DNA of 64,000 nucleotides, taken from contig NZ_CP016591.1 of the NCBI RefSeq assembly GCF_001698205.1, forward strand, positions 1,674,001-1,738,000, read 5' to 3'. This DNA is from Tsuneonella dongtanensis (GTDB lineage: Bacteria; Pseudomonadota; Alphaproteobacteria; Sphingomonadales; Sphingomonadaceae). Each line of letters opens with the position of its first letter. Positions within the stretch are counted from its first letter, which is position 1. Below are positions 19,322-28,075 of the stretch, in pieces. The position numbers and the translations under genes were made by a program. The notes beneath the pieces are model-generated. The model had not been told where the DNA came from and did no database searches. It saw nothing but the letters and a program-made list of their open reading frames with translations.

Positions 19322-19695
19322 TGCCGATCGACCCGACCCAGCCTTATGACGACGCCAACATCTTCGCCCGCATTCTTCGCGGCGAGCTGCCGTCCAACAA
19401 GGTCTACGAGGACGATTGGGCCTTCGCGTTCCACGACATAGCCCCGCAGGCACCGGTCCACATTCTCGTGATCCCCAGGGGCGCCTACGTGAGCTGGGAC
19501 GATTTCTCCGCCCAGGCGAGCGATCCCGAGATTGCCGGTCTCGCCCGCGCGATCGGGCACGTCGCGCGCGAGGCCGGCTTGGTCGAGACGGGTTACCGGG
19601 TCCTCTACAACGTGGGGACCCACGGCGGGCAGGAAGTGCCGCACCTCCATGCGCACATCTTCGGGGGCCGCCCGCTGGGTCGCATGATCGGATGA
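19321..19695 (+). CDS. HIT family (HinT-like) protein
   Basis: 124-aa nucleotide-binding hydrolase of the histidine triad family, probably an AMP-lysine/phosphoramidate hydrolase. The signature appears as GGQEVPHLHAHIFGG with catalytic HxHxH. AFHDIAPQAPVHILVIP is the conserved N-terminal strand region. It is coupled to hisE by a one-base overlap, an arrangement common in alphaproteobacteria. Confidence 0.93.
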   Translation: MPIDPTQPYDDANIFARILRGELPSNKVYEDDWAFAFHDIAPQAPVHILVIPRGAYVSWDDFSAQASDPEIAGLARAIGHVAREAGLVETGYRVLYNVGTHGGQEVPHLHAHIFGGRPLGRMIG

Positions 19696-19759
19696 TATAC
19701 CCCGATTAACGCAGGCGCGCTTGCCACGCGACTCTGCCATTCGCTAAGCGCCGCGACGC

Positions 19760-20208
19760 ATGAGCGCGCAGCCAACATTGCCCGGGGGTGTCATCGACGG
19801 TCCTCGCCACCTGTTCGCGGTGCGCGCGTACTACGAGGACACCGACCTGTCGGGCATCGTATACCATGCGAACTACCTGCGCTGGTTCGAGCGCGCGCGC
19901 AGCGATCTCGTGCGGATGCTCGGGATCGACCAGCGGGCCGCAGTCGAGAGCGGCGAGGGCGCCTATGCCGTGGCGGACCTGCACATCAGGTACGCCCGTC
20001 CCGCCAGGCTCGACGACACCGTGGTGATCGAAAGCACCTGTTTGGAACTCGGCGCGGCCAGCGTGCGGATTCATCAGCGGGCAATGCGGGGCGATGAATT
20101 GATCGCCGAACAGACCGTGCGGGTCGGGTTCATCGATCCGAACGGTCGCCCGCGCCGCCAGCCCGCCGCATGGCGCGAAGCATTCAACAGTTTTTCCGAA
20201 GGACGCGA

Positions 20209-20212
<4 letters not shown>
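19760..20212 (+). CDS. ybgC: Tol-Pal associated acyl-CoA thioesterase
   Basis: Hot-dog fold thioesterase, 150 aa. The motif [21 protein letters not shown], shown here in part, carries the catalytic Asp and the typical YHANYL signature of YbgC. It heads the tol-pal operon, its usual place, and the stop overlaps the tolQ ATG by 4 nt. The role is acyl turnover at the cell envelope, with the exact substrate unproven. Confidence 0.93.
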
Positions 20213-20918
<706 letters not shown>

Positions 20919-20919
<1 letters not shown>

Positions 20920-21356
20920 TGGCGATGGGCCTGCAGGCATCGCGGCGCGGCAGGCGGCGCGGGCGCGCGCCGATGGCGGAAATCAACGTCACGCCGTTCG
21001 TCGACGTCATGCTCGTCCTGCTGATCATCTTCATGGTCACCGCGCCCCTGCTCACGGCCGGTGTCCCGGTCGAGCTGCCAGATAGCCGCGCGAACCCGAT
21101 CGACCAGGATCCGCGGCAGGTAACCGTGTCGATCGACCGCGAAGGATACATCTTCATCGACAAGGAGCGGGTGCCGGTGGGCGGCTTCCCCGCCGCGCTG
21201 GCCGCGCTCGACAGCGGCGGCGAGAAACCGGTCGTTACCCTGCGCGCCGACAAGGCGCTCGACTATGGCCGGGTGATGGCGGTGATGGGCGAGCTCAACC
21301 GGGGCGGGTTCAATTCGATCTCGCTGGTCACCAACAGTTCAGTTTCGGCCCCATAG
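20919..21356 (+). CDS. tolR: Tol-Pal proton channel subunit TolR
   Basis: ExbD/TolR family, 145 aa. A basic N-terminus leads to one membrane helix with the proton-conducting Asp in [19 protein letters not shown]. The periplasmic domain follows. The start TAATG overlaps the tolQ stop by one base. Acts with TolQ and TolA. Confidence 0.97.
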
Positions 21357-21367
21357 CGACGACTACA

Positions 21368-22156
21368 ATGGTTTTCGCTAACCTCAGGCGGGAAGAGCGC
21401 ATCGGCCTCGGCATCGCCGTGGTGCTGCACCTCGCGCTCGGCGCCGCGTTTCTCGTTCAGTCGTCGAAGCGCGAGGCCGTCCCTGCGATGGAGCGGATGA
21501 CGGTCAACCTGGCGACCGACGTGGGCTTGTCCGCGACCGCGCCCGAACCCGTGCCCGAGAGCGCGGCCGCGATCGCCCCCACTCTGGCGGAAGAGCCTGC
21601 GCCCGTTGTCGAGCCGCTTCCCGCGCCTCCTCCCCCCAAGCCCTTGCCCCGGGCGACCCAGGCGCCCAAGCCGAAGCCCACCCAGGCCTCGAACGAACCG
21701 CGCCGCCGTCCCGACGCGCCGTCGACGCGCGAGCGTTCCACCCCCAAGCCGGCGGGCGGCAGCCGCATCGGCAGCGACTTCCTTCCCGGTGCGGGCGACA
21801 GCACGACGACGCGCGAGACCCGCGTACCCGCGAGCCAGATCGGCGCGAGTGCGAAGGCAAGCCTCCTCCAGGCGATCTCGAACGAGATCCGGCCGCGCTG
21901 GAAACCGCCGAGCGGACCCGAGGTCGACCAGATCACGACCTACCTGCGCTTTCGTTTGAACCCCGACGGCAGCCTTGCCGGCGCGCCGACCTTCGTGCGC
22001 CAGACCGGCGTGAACGACGTCAACCGGCCGCAGTCGGACAGGCACAGGGAACTGGCCATCCGCGCGGTGCAACTGGCTGCCCCGTTCGACTTGCCCGAAG
22101 AGTATTACGAGGCATGGAAGGTCGTCGGACCGCTCGGCTTCAACCTGGAACTGTGA
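21368..22156 (+). CDS. tolA: TolA-like energy transducer
   Basis: 262 aa. One N-terminal membrane helix (IGLGIAVVLHLALGAAF) is followed by a long Pro/Ala/Lys-rich periplasmic linker (residues about 60-150, with PAPPPPKPLP) and a C-terminal TonB/TolA-like domain (ITTYLRFRLNPDGSLAG). The position between tolR and tolB makes it the TolA of this system, although the linker is Pro-rich rather than the classic Ala/Lys helix. Sphingomonad homologues are usually annotated simply as energy transducers. Confidence 0.88.
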   Translation: MVFANLRREERIGLGIAVVLHLALGAAFLVQSSKREAVPAMERMTVNLATDVGLSATAPEPVPESAAAIAPTLAEEPAPVVEPLPAPPPPKPLPRATQAPKPKPTQASNEPRRRPDAPSTRERSTPKPAGGSRIGSDFLPGAGDSTTTRETRVPASQIGASAKASLLQAISNEIRPRWKPPSGPEVDQITTYLRFRLNPDGSLAGAPTFVRQTGVNDVNRPQSDRHRELAIRAVQLAAPFDLPEEYYEAWKVVGPLGFNLEL

Positions 22157-22158
22157 TC

Positions 22159-23535
22159 ATGCTCAAGAAATTCGCCATCCTGTTCCTGCTCGCGACGCCC
22201 ATACCGCTCGCCGCGCAGGACCTCGGCCAGAAGCCGCCCGAAACCGTCGCGGTCGAAACGACCGAGGAGGAGGGGCTGACCGGGATGATCACGTACCAGG
22301 GCAATCTCGACGACCTTGGTATCGCCATCCCCACTTTCGCGACCGACCGCAACGCGCCGACCCCGGCCAACACCAGCGGGACGGCCGCGCTCGGGCGTGC
22401 GATCGCCGACGTGGTCTACAACAACCTGCGCAACAACGGCCTGTTCAAGCCGACGGGGCCCGGCGCGCTCCCGGTGCCGAGCTATCCGGAGATCACCAGT
22501 CCCGCGTGGGGCACCTGGTCGAGCCGTGGCAGCGAGATGCTCGTGCACGGATATGTCCGCGCCGGCGCCGATGGGCGTCTCACGGTGGGCTGCTACCTTT
22601 ACGACGTGGCGCTGAACAAGGAATTGGCCCGCGCCGGTTGGGTCGTTCCGCCGGTCGACTGGCGCCGCGCCGCGCACAAGTGCGCCGACCTCGTCTATTC
22701 GCGGCTTTCGGGCGAGAGCCCGTTCTTCGACAGCCGCATCGCCTACATCGCCGAAACCGGGCCCAAGGATAACCGCGTCAAGCGGCTGGCGATCATGGAT
22801 TCCGACGGAGCGAACCACCGCTTCATCACCAACGGCCGCGCGACCGCGCTGACCCCGCGCTATTCGCCCGATTACCGTCGGCTGCTCTACCTCAGCTACG
22901 TCGACGGCAACCCGCGCATCTACGTTTACGACATCGGCACGGGTCGCCAGACGCTCGTCACGCAGAGCCGCAACCCGACCTTCGCCCCGCGGTGGTCGCC
23001 CGACGGACGCTGGGTGCTCTATTCGATGGCGGTGAACGGCAACACCGACATCTATCGCGTGTCCGCGAATGGCGGGGCGAGCACCCGCCTGACCGACGGC
23101 CCGGGCATCGACATCGGCGGCTCGTACTCTCCCGACGGCAGCCAGATCGTGTTCGAAAGCGACCGGTCCGGCGCGCAGCAGTGCTACGTGATGAATGCCG
23201 ACGGTTCGAACCAGCGTCGGATCAGCTTCGGCGGCAGCCGCTGCGCAACCCCCGAGTGGAGCCCGCGCGGCGACCAGATCGCGTTCACCAACGCCTCCAG
23301 CTTCAACATCTCGGTCATGTCGCCCTCGGGCGGCGGAGTCCGGACGCTGACCAACGGCTGGCAGGACGAAGCACCGACCTGGGCGCCCAACGGACGGGTC
23401 ATCCAGTTCTTCCGTACCGAGCGCAATTCGGGCCGCACCGCGCTCTACCAGGTCGACCTGACGGGCCGGAACGAGCGCCGCCTGTCGACGCCGGTCGACG
23501 CATCGGACCCCGCGTGGGGACCCATCCTGCCGTAA
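22159..23535 (+). CDS. tolB: Tol-Pal periplasmic beta-propeller TolB
   Basis: 458 aa with signal peptide (LKKFAILFLLATPIPLAAQ). The N-terminal alpha/beta domain is followed by a six-bladed WD40-like propeller whose repeated blades read PRWSPDGRWVLY, GSYSPDGSQIVF, PEWSPRGDQIAF and PTWAPNGRVIQF. Binds Pal and TolA in the periplasm. The ATG lies 2 nt after the tolA stop. Confidence 0.97.
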   Translation: MLKKFAILFLLATPIPLAAQDLGQKPPETVAVETTEEEGLTGMITYQGNLDDLGIAIPTFATDRNAPTPANTSGTAALGRAIADVVYNNLRNNGLFKPTGPGALPVPSYPEITSPAWGTWSSRGSEMLVHGYVRAGADGRLTVGCYLYDVALNKELARAGWVVPPVDWRRAAHKCADLVYSRLSGESPFFDSRIAYIAETGPKDNRVKRLAIMDSDGANHRFITNGRATALTPRYSPDYRRLLYLSYVDGNPRIYVYDIGTGRQTLVTQSRNPTFAPRWSPDGRWVLYSMAVNGNTDIYRVSANGGASTRLTDGPGIDIGGSYSPDGSQIVFESDRSGAQQCYVMNADGSNQRRISFGGSRCATPEWSPRGDQIAFTNASSFNISVMSPSGGGVRTLTNGWQDEAPTWAPNGRVIQFFRTERNSGRTALYQVDLTGRNERRLSTPVDASDPAWGPILP

Positions 23536-23594
23536 GTGCATTCGTTAATCGAGCGGGTCGCCCTGCTGCCAGAATACTACCAAGGAGTTGCCTG

Positions 23595-24107
23595 ATGAAC
23601 CGCCGTATCCTCGTCGCCGCGCTACTTGCAGGGACCGCCGCGCTTTCCGCGTGCAAGAAGGAACCCCCGGCTTCGCTCCCGCCCGAGCCCCAGGCCACCG
23701 CGACCAGTACTCCGGGCGACACCATGGCCGGCGTCGCGCAGCCGGGCACGCAGGCGCACTTCATGCAGGGCGTGAACGGCCAGAACGTGATCTACTTCGA
23801 CACCGATCGCTACAACATCGATAGCGCCGACGCCGCTGCGCTGCAGACGCAGGCGCAGTATCTCGGCCAGTATCCCCAGGTGAACATCACCATCGAGGGG
23901 CACGCCGACGAGCGCGGAACGCGCGAATACAACCTCGCGCTCGGTGAGCGGCGGGCCAATGCGGCGAAGAATTACCTGACCGGGCTCGGCATCGCGGCGA
24001 GCCGGATCAGCGTGATCAGCTGGGGCAAGGAGCGCCCCGTCTCGCTGGGTTCGAACGAGACCGCTTGGGCGCAGAACCGCCGCGCGGTTTCGATCGTGGT
24101 CAACTAG
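23595..24107 (+). CDS. pal: peptidoglycan-associated lipoprotein Pal
   Basis: 170-aa outer-membrane lipoprotein. The lipobox is LSAC with Cys20. The OmpA-like peptidoglycan-binding domain occupies residues about 65-170, with EGHADERGTREYNLALGERR. It closes the tol-pal operon, 59 bp after tolB, with an AAGGAG ribosome-binding site before the ATG. Confidence 0.97.
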   Translation: MNRRILVAALLAGTAALSACKKEPPASLPPEPQATATSTPGDTMAGVAQPGTQAHFMQGVNGQNVIYFDTDRYNIDSADAAALQTQAQYLGQYPQVNITIEGHADERGTREYNLALGERRANAAKNYLTGLGIAASRISVISWGKERPVSLGSNETAWAQNRRAVSIVVN

Positions 24108-24285
24108 TCGGAAGAAGCACGGGCAGGGCGGGGGCCGACGGCAGGTCGATCCCCGCGACCGCACCGATCGGCGACACGGCCTCGACGCTCGAGGCATCGA
24201 GAGTGGGCGCGCTCAACGCCAGCGCGGCCAGCGCCAGGGTGCTCGCGGCGGCGGACAGGAGAAGCTGGGGACTTGTCTTCGGCAT
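24100..24285 (-). CDS. possible small secreted protein
   Basis: 61 aa, starting MPKTSPQLLL, with a signal-peptide-like Ala/Leu stretch and then a Pro-rich short tail. It converges on pal and overlaps its last 8 nt. An alternative GTG start lies 12 nt upstream. Composition is compatible with a real exported peptide, but I have no family recognition and it could be chance in GC-rich DNA. Confidence 0.35.
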   Translation of the reverse strand: MPKTSPQLLLSAAASTLALAALALSAPTLDASSVEAVSPIGAVAGIDLPSAPALPVLLPTS

Positions 24286-24389
24286 CTTAGGTTTCACTTA
24301 AGGACTTTGATTCCGCAATGCAACATACGGTGGGCGGATTGGTTCCGGCGCTTCATTGCATTTCCCCGGATGGTGCCTAGGAAGGATCG

Positions 24390-24923
24390 ATGGTCGGCGC
24401 ACGCAGATCGATGGACTGGGGTTTCCCGCGCTGGCGCGGGTACGGCTCTGCACGCGAGGCGACCACGGTCCGCCTGTGCGACCGGCATGGCTGCGACGAG
24501 CCTGGAAACTGTCCCGCGCCCAAGAGCCCGAACAGTCCCGAACGCTGGCAATTCTGTCAGAAGCACGCGGCCGAATACAACTCGAAGTGGGACTATTTCG
24601 AAGGGCTGTCGAAGGAAGAGGCGGCCGAGCGGGCGGCGAATGAGAAGCGCGACAACGATGGCTTCGCGCAGGCTGGCCATTATGGCTGGGCCGGTAGTGG
24701 CGACGGAAGCCGCAGTGCCGACGAGATGCGTGCGCTGGAGGTGTTCGACCTATCCGCCGATGCCGACTTCGCGGCGGTCAAGAAGGCCTACCGCGAGCGG
24801 GCGAAGAAAGTGCATCCCGACGTGAAGCCCGGCGACGCGGAAGCGGCAGCCGAGTTCCAGAAAATTCAGGTCGCCTACGAAGTGCTGGTGCAGGCCGAGG
24901 CCCGGCGCGAGTGGAAGGGCTGA
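24390..24923 (+). CDS. J-domain (DnaJ-like) protein
   Basis: 177 aa. The C-terminal half (residues about 113-177) is a J domain with the HPD motif in VHPDVKPGD, which stimulates DnaK ATPase. The N-terminal half has four cysteines/histidines in CDRHGCDEPGNCPAP and FCQKHAAEYN, a possible zinc-binding knuckle typical of this alphaproteobacterial J-protein group. An ATG at 24411 is an alternative start. The 282 bp before it hold only the possible small gene at 24100-24285. Confidence 0.88.
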   Translation: MVGARRSMDWGFPRWRGYGSAREATTVRLCDRHGCDEPGNCPAPKSPNSPERWQFCQKHAAEYNSKWDYFEGLSKEEAAERAANEKRDNDGFAQAGHYGWAGSGDGSRSADEMRALEVFDLSADADFAAVKKAYRERAKKVHPDVKPGDAEAAAEFQKIQVAYEVLVQAEARREWKG

Positions 24924-24988
24924 GGCCCTAACCGAACGCTAACCGCTTCGCGCTACACCCCCCGCAACACTGCTGCGGGGAGCCTTCG

Positions 24989-25519
24989 ATGTTCGGACTG
25001 TTCAAGCGCAACCGGCCCACGCTCCTCCCGGATGAGCCGATCGAAATGAAGGTCTCGATCGAGATCGACCGTCCTGCGGACGAAGTCTACGCGCTGCTCG
25101 ACTTCGCCGACGCGCGCCACCAGCTCCGCGCGCGCGGCAACGAAATCCGCGAGATTTCGAGCAATCCGCTCGAATACCGCCTGTGGTACGACCTCGCGCC
25201 CGACCTTAACTTCCTGTTCCGCGTGACCGAAGCGGTGCCGGGCCATTCGTATGCCTACGCCTGCTCGATTGTCCCGCCAGTCGGCCGCCGCCTGGGCAGC
25301 CACGAAGCCTACACGATCGAACCGACGGGCGAGGGGTCGTGCACGCTCACGTTCGTCAACACCATCACCCACCGCCCCGGCCTGACCGAAGAGGAACTGG
25401 GCGACGAGGTCGCCAAGTCATCGGTCGCCGCAGCGGACGCGCTCACGAAGCTGAAAATCCAGGCCGAATTCGGCGTCGAGGCGGTCGAGGGCTACGAGCG
25501 AGAATTGGGGCAGCGGTGA
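24989..25519 (+). CDS. SRPBCC family protein
   Basis: 176 aa. The START/Bet v1-like fold is suggested by KVSIEIDRPADEVYALL at the N-terminus, a hydrophobic-cavity pattern, and a long C-terminal helix VAAADALTKLKIQAEFG. Likely binds a hydrophobic ligand; target unknown. Preceded by a GC-rich inverted repeat near 24957-24980 (CCCCGCAAC...GCGGGG) that may be the terminator of the J-domain gene. Confidence 0.75.
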   Translation: MFGLFKRNRPTLLPDEPIEMKVSIEIDRPADEVYALLDFADARHQLRARGNEIREISSNPLEYRLWYDLAPDLNFLFRVTEAVPGHSYAYACSIVPPVGRRLGSHEAYTIEPTGEGSCTLTFVNTITHRPGLTEEELGDEVAKSSVAAADALTKLKIQAEFGVEAVEGYERELGQR

Positions 25520-25567
25520 GCGGACGACGCTTCGATGCGGAATGACTGCTAGCGACCCCATTGCGTA

Positions 25568-26335
25568 CTATCGGTCCTTCGCAATCTCTGGTTGAAACTT
25601 GGTCAAAACTACATCGATTTGTTGAATGATGCTCTGAAGCTGATGGTCGCCCTTGAAGCGGAGGCGGGCCGTTGCATTCGTCCCGAAATTGGGATTGCCA
25701 ATGCTCGCTGATCCTTCGACCAAACCAGAAGGCATCGTGCCTAGTTCAGCAACCAAGCTGCCATTGACTCCTGACAGTTTCGCAACTGAACCCTCTCGTT
25801 TGCCGAGACCGTCGATTGAGTCACGAAACGTCTGAAGTTCGGCAAGAGTAAAGAGCTGGCCCCCAATTTTGGCATCTAGGTCAACAGCGACAAGTCTGGC
25901 TTCGACATCAAGCCGGTCTGGTTCCAATTCGGGCCACGAACTCGGCCTTTTGGTGCCTCTAGATTTGGCGAGCCCAGTGATCCAAAGTCTGAGGCTTCCT
26001 ACTTCAACGTCTGGCCTTGTTCGATTGACCCCCGGAAACTCAGAAAGCGTTTTGCTGGCCGACGCGCCCGCAAACGATTCACGAATGAGTTCGATGTTAG
26101 ACATTTCAAGGTCATCCAGCGCCTCAAGCGCACATGCCTTCTGGGTCCAAGTGCCTCCACTTCTGTCCGGAACAAGCAAACCATATTTGGCCAAGAGACT
26201 TACGGCATGTTCGCCTGCCGACATGAATCCATGGTCTATGTATGAAAGGCTTGAACCTCCCATATATTGGACACAGACCCCTTGCAGGATTGCCAGCAGG
26301 CGTAGTTCTTCGTCGGTGGGTGCGTTCGTTGACAT
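25568..26335 (-). CDS. AT-rich orphan hypothetical protein
   Basis: 255 aa starting MSTNAPTDEELRLLAILQ. No signal peptide. The N-terminal 60 residues look helical and could be a winged-helix-like domain (LLAKYGLLVPDRSGGTWTQKA). The C-terminal half has Gly/Asn-rich beta-like segments. Base and codon composition are clearly lower in GC than all neighbours, and a hairpin repeat lies 29 bp upstream of its start, both signs of recent acquisition. No function assignable. Confidence 0.7.
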   Translation of the reverse strand: MSTNAPTDEELRLLAILQGVCVQYMGGSSLSYIDHGFMSAGEHAVSLLAKYGLLVPDRSGGTWTQKACALEALDDLEMSNIELIRESFAGASASKTLSEFPGVNRTRPDVEVGSLRLWITGLAKSRGTKRPSSWPELEPDRLDVEARLVAVDLDAKIGGQLFTLAELQTFRDSIDGLGKREGSVAKLSGVNGSLVAELGTMPSGLVEGSASIGNPNFGTNATARLRFKGDHQLQSIIQQIDVVLTKFQPEIAKDR

Positions 26336-26363
26336 TCAACGCCGATAGCGCCGCTGCGGTTAA

Positions 26364-26391
26364 TGTCCGCTTGCCATCCCAAGTGCGGACA
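26364..26391. repeat. intact TGTCCGC hairpin repeat
   Basis: TGTCCGC (26364-26370) / GCGGACA (26385-26391) with a 14-nt loop (TTGCCATCCCAAGT), then AAACCACTTTCC. It has the same arms and loop length as the 14063 copy. The rest of the 296-bp gap 26336-26631 shows no gene or clear site. Confidence 0.75.
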
Positions 26392-26631
26392 AACCACTTT
26401 CCTACACGCCCCTCCTCGCGCTAGCCTCGCGATTGGCTCTTTGACCTGATCCGATCCTTCTGCCGATTTCGCGCTCCGGCGGCGCGAAGTGTGGTGAACA
26501 TCGCATTCGGCTCCGCGATGCGCGGGATAGACGATGTTTGCGACGATCCCGCCACCTAGCGGGCAAACGTGGCGAGGCGTTTTGGTGTGTACTTCGTGTC
26601 ACCTTTCGCGCCGTTCCGCACCAGCCGCGAC

Positions 26632-27936
26632 CTACACCGCGTCGAGCGCCTGCGCGAAATCGGCGATGAGGTCGTCCGCGTCCTCGATGCCGATGCTGAT
26701 GCGCACGAGGTTGTCGGTGATTCCGAGCGCCTGCTTGCGTGCATCGGGCACCGACAGATGCGTCATCGATGCGGGGTGGCTGGCGAGGGTTTCGGTACCG
26801 CCCAGACTGACCGCGAGCTTGGCGATCGTCAGCGCGTCGAGGAAGCGGAAGCACTCGGCCTCCCCGCCCTTGATGAAGAGCGAGAAGGTGGAGCCCGCAC
26901 CCTTGCAGTGGCGGTCGAAGATGTCCTGCTGGCGCGGATCGGCAATCATACCCAAGTAACCCAGGCCTTCGACCTTGGGATGCCGGGCGAGCCACTCGCA
27001 GACCTTGGTGGCGTTTTCGCCCGCGCGGCTCATGCGCAGTTCGACGGTTTCGAGACTGCGCAGGAGCATCCACGCCGTGTTGGGGTCGGCGATGCCGCCC
27101 ATCGTGTTGCGCAGCATCCTGACCGGCGTGAGCCACTTGGTGGCACCCGAAACGCTGCCCGCGACAAGGTCCGAATGGCCGCCGACGTACTTGGTCAGCG
27201 AATAGACGACGAGGTCGGCGCCCTGGTCGATCGGCTTGGCCCAGAGCGGGCCGAGGAAGGTGTTGTCGATCGCAATCGGGCAATCGGGGCCCAGGGCGGC
27301 GTCGCGCGCCGCGGCAACCGCCTCGACGTCGACCAGCGCGTTGGTCGGATTGGCCGGGCTTTCGAGGTAGATCATCGCGACCTTGCCGCCGTTCTCGTCG
27401 GCCTGCGCCTTGGCCTTCGCCAGCACCGCGTCCAGCTCGGCACGGTCGGCGCCGGCCGCGAAATCGATGTAGGTGACACCGAAGCGGCTCATGTGCTTGG
27501 CGACGAAGCCTTCGCTCGCGGCGTAGAGCGGGCCCGAGTGGACGATCACGTCGCCCGCATTGCACAGAGCCAGCATCAGAACGCAGATCGCGGTCATGCC
27601 GCTGGAAAAGCACAGCGCCTCTTCCGCGCCGTCCCAGATCGCGAGCCGCTCCTCAAGGATCTGCTGGTTGGGTCCGTTGAACCGCGAATAGACGAGGCCC
27701 TCGGCGCCGCCGGGGCGCTTGCCGGTAATGCCCTCGAAGTGGTGCTTGCCAGCGGCCGCGCTTTCGAAGGCGAAGGTGCTGGTGAGGAACATCGGCGGCT
27801 TGAGGCTGCCCTCGGACAGCTGCGGATCGTAGCCTGCGCCCATCATCAGGGTGGCGGGCGAAAGCTCGCGGTTGCCGATGCGGGTGAGGGTGGGCTTGGG
27901 CTTGCGCCCGGGGGTCTTTTCGGTGGTGTCGGACAT
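26632..27936 (-). CDS. cystathionine gamma-synthase family PLP enzyme
   Basis: Trans-sulfuration (Cys/Met metabolism) PLP enzyme, 434 aa. The Schiff-base lysine is in YSLTKYVGGHSD, the phosphate/aromatic site in CFSSGMTAI and VYSRFNGPN, and the Asp in AIDNTFLGP. Probably methionine gamma-lyase, cystathionine gamma-synthase or O-acylhomoserine sulfhydrylase; residues alone do not decide. The upstream leader can fold into a compact pseudoknotted structure, which would suit regulation by a methionine-pathway metabolite. Confidence 0.9.
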   Translation of the reverse strand: MSDTTEKTPGRKPKPTLTRIGNRELSPATLMMGAGYDPQLSEGSLKPPMFLTSTFAFESAAAGKHHFEGITGKRPGGAEGLVYSRFNGPNQQILEERLAIWDGAEEALCFSSGMTAICVLMLALCNAGDVIVHSGPLYAASEGFVAKHMSRFGVTYIDFAAGADRAELDAVLAKAKAQADENGGKVAMIYLESPANPTNALVDVEAVAAARDAALGPDCPIAIDNTFLGPLWAKPIDQGADLVVYSLTKYVGGHSDLVAGSVSGATKWLTPVRMLRNTMGGIADPNTAWMLLRSLETVELRMSRAGENATKVCEWLARHPKVEGLGYLGMIADPRQQDIFDRHCKGAGSTFSLFIKGGEAECFRFLDALTIAKLAVSLGGTETLASHPASMTHLSVPDARKQALGITDNLVRISIGIEDADDLIADFAQALDAV

Positions 27937-27992
27937 GGAGGTGCCTTCCGCTCATGAGCCCCCAGGAAGGCGGGGGCGACGAGAGGGGCCGG

Positions 27993-28057
27993 GGCGCTCG
28001 CGACCTAACCTCCGCAGGTCGCATCTCCGCCGGCTCGCCGGACGGAGCGCCGGTTAG
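27993..28057 (-). promoter_or_regulatory. candidate structured leader of the trans-sulfuration gene
   Basis: Read leftward. CTAACC (28057-28052) is followed by a hairpin CTCCG-T-CCGG-CGAG-CCGG-CGGAG (28047-28025), then a hairpin GCGACC/GGTCGC (28022-28000) with an 11-nt loop. The outer helix GGCGCTC (28051-28045) can pair with GAGCGCC (27999-27993). The loop segment GGTTA (28010-28006) is complementary to the upstream TAACC, so a pseudoknot is possible. It could be a riboswitch, or simply the 3' end of the carrier transcript. It does not match any SAM or SAH riboswitch consensus I know. Confidence 0.4.
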
Positions 28058-28075
28058 CGCGCGCGCAAACCGATT

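Noticed and set aside
27937-28075. Plain intrinsic terminator for the SLC13 gene
   Set aside because: Strong hairpins exist but no U-tract follows them on the minus strand; kept instead as a candidate structured leader.
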